Positions 5,358 through 5,428 of a stretch of 5,428 nucleotides of DNA are shown in pieces (within the stretch, counting starts at the first letter, position 1; each line of letters begins with the position of its first letter). The stretch is taken from positions 1 to 5,428 of the forward strand of contig JAFIHO010000359.1 in assembly GCA_017849395.1 (NCBI GenBank). Reading direction: 5' to 3'. Origin of the DNA: Hyphomicrobiales bacterium (lineage in GTDB: Bacteria; Pseudomonadota; Alphaproteobacteria; Micropepsales; Micropepsaceae). A program made the position numbers and the translations under genes. The notes beneath the pieces are model-generated. The model did not search any database, was not told the origin of the DNA, and was given only the letters and a program-made list of their open reading frames with translations.

Positions 5358-5428
5358 GCCCGGCGGCGAAACAGTTCGCGCGCCACCGAAATGCCGAACA
5401 GGATCACGCCCAGCACAGGCAACACTTC
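5354..5428 (-). CDS. C-terminal end of an unidentified, probably membrane protein
   Basis: Reading the minus strand from the window edge, a frame stays open for 24 codons to a TAA (TTA at 5354-5356 on the plus strand). The peptide is EVLPVLGVILFGISVARELF followed by RRRA. A hydrophobic stretch followed by a basic RRR end is typical of a last transmembrane helix with a cytoplasmic positive tail. Third codon positions are mostly G or C, as in neighbouring genes, which supports real coding. The stop region overlaps the acyP stop tail to tail by 4 bases. The visible part is too short to name a family, and chance openness over 25 codons in GC-rich DNA is possible. Confidence 0.5.
   Translation of the reverse strand, partial: EVLPVLGVILFGISVARELFRRRA

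Overview
The window looks like core chromosomal sequence from a GC-rich alphaproteobacterium, most likely a sphingomonad (Sphingomonadaceae). Three things suggest this: an ATP12-type F1-ATPase chaperone gene, which among bacteria is mainly alphaproteobacterial; GC-rich third codon positions throughout; and gene neighbours of the kind I recall from sphingomonads. The family-level placement is inference from memory. I see no insertion sequence, phage gene, CRISPR array, tRNA or rRNA, and no clear sign of a new biological system.

Left part (1-2249, plus strand): four tightly packed genes. These are the 3' end of rarA (replication-associated ATPase), crcB (fluoride channel), an RluC-like 23S rRNA pseudouridine synthase, and an ATP12 family chaperone. 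Each junction overlaps by 4, 1 and 4 bases, so the genes are very probably co-transcribed and translationally coupled. Their functions are unrelated housekeeping jobs.

Middle part (2233-4939, minus strand): a 702-residue FUSC/YccS-type inner-membrane protein, then 121 bases downstream a small PAS_5-type protein that starts with GTG. The PAS gene converges on the ATP12 gene and the two coding ends overlap by 17 bp. The 121-base gap holds an imperfect hairpin just after the FUSC stop and two operator-like palindromes ahead of the PAS gene.

Right part (4940-5428): a 130-base divergent intergenic region with a perfect 13-bp hairpin and a perfect 12-bp palindrome, then a plus-strand acylphosphatase (acyP), then the last 24 codons of an unidentified minus-strand gene ending in a hydrophobic stretch. 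On the minus strand, the hairpin and palindrome supply a plausible sigma-70 promoter whose predicted start is the A of the FUSC start codon. FUSC also lacks a Shine-Dalgarno, so it may be read from a leaderless mRNA. This is the most interesting signal in the window, but it is an inference.
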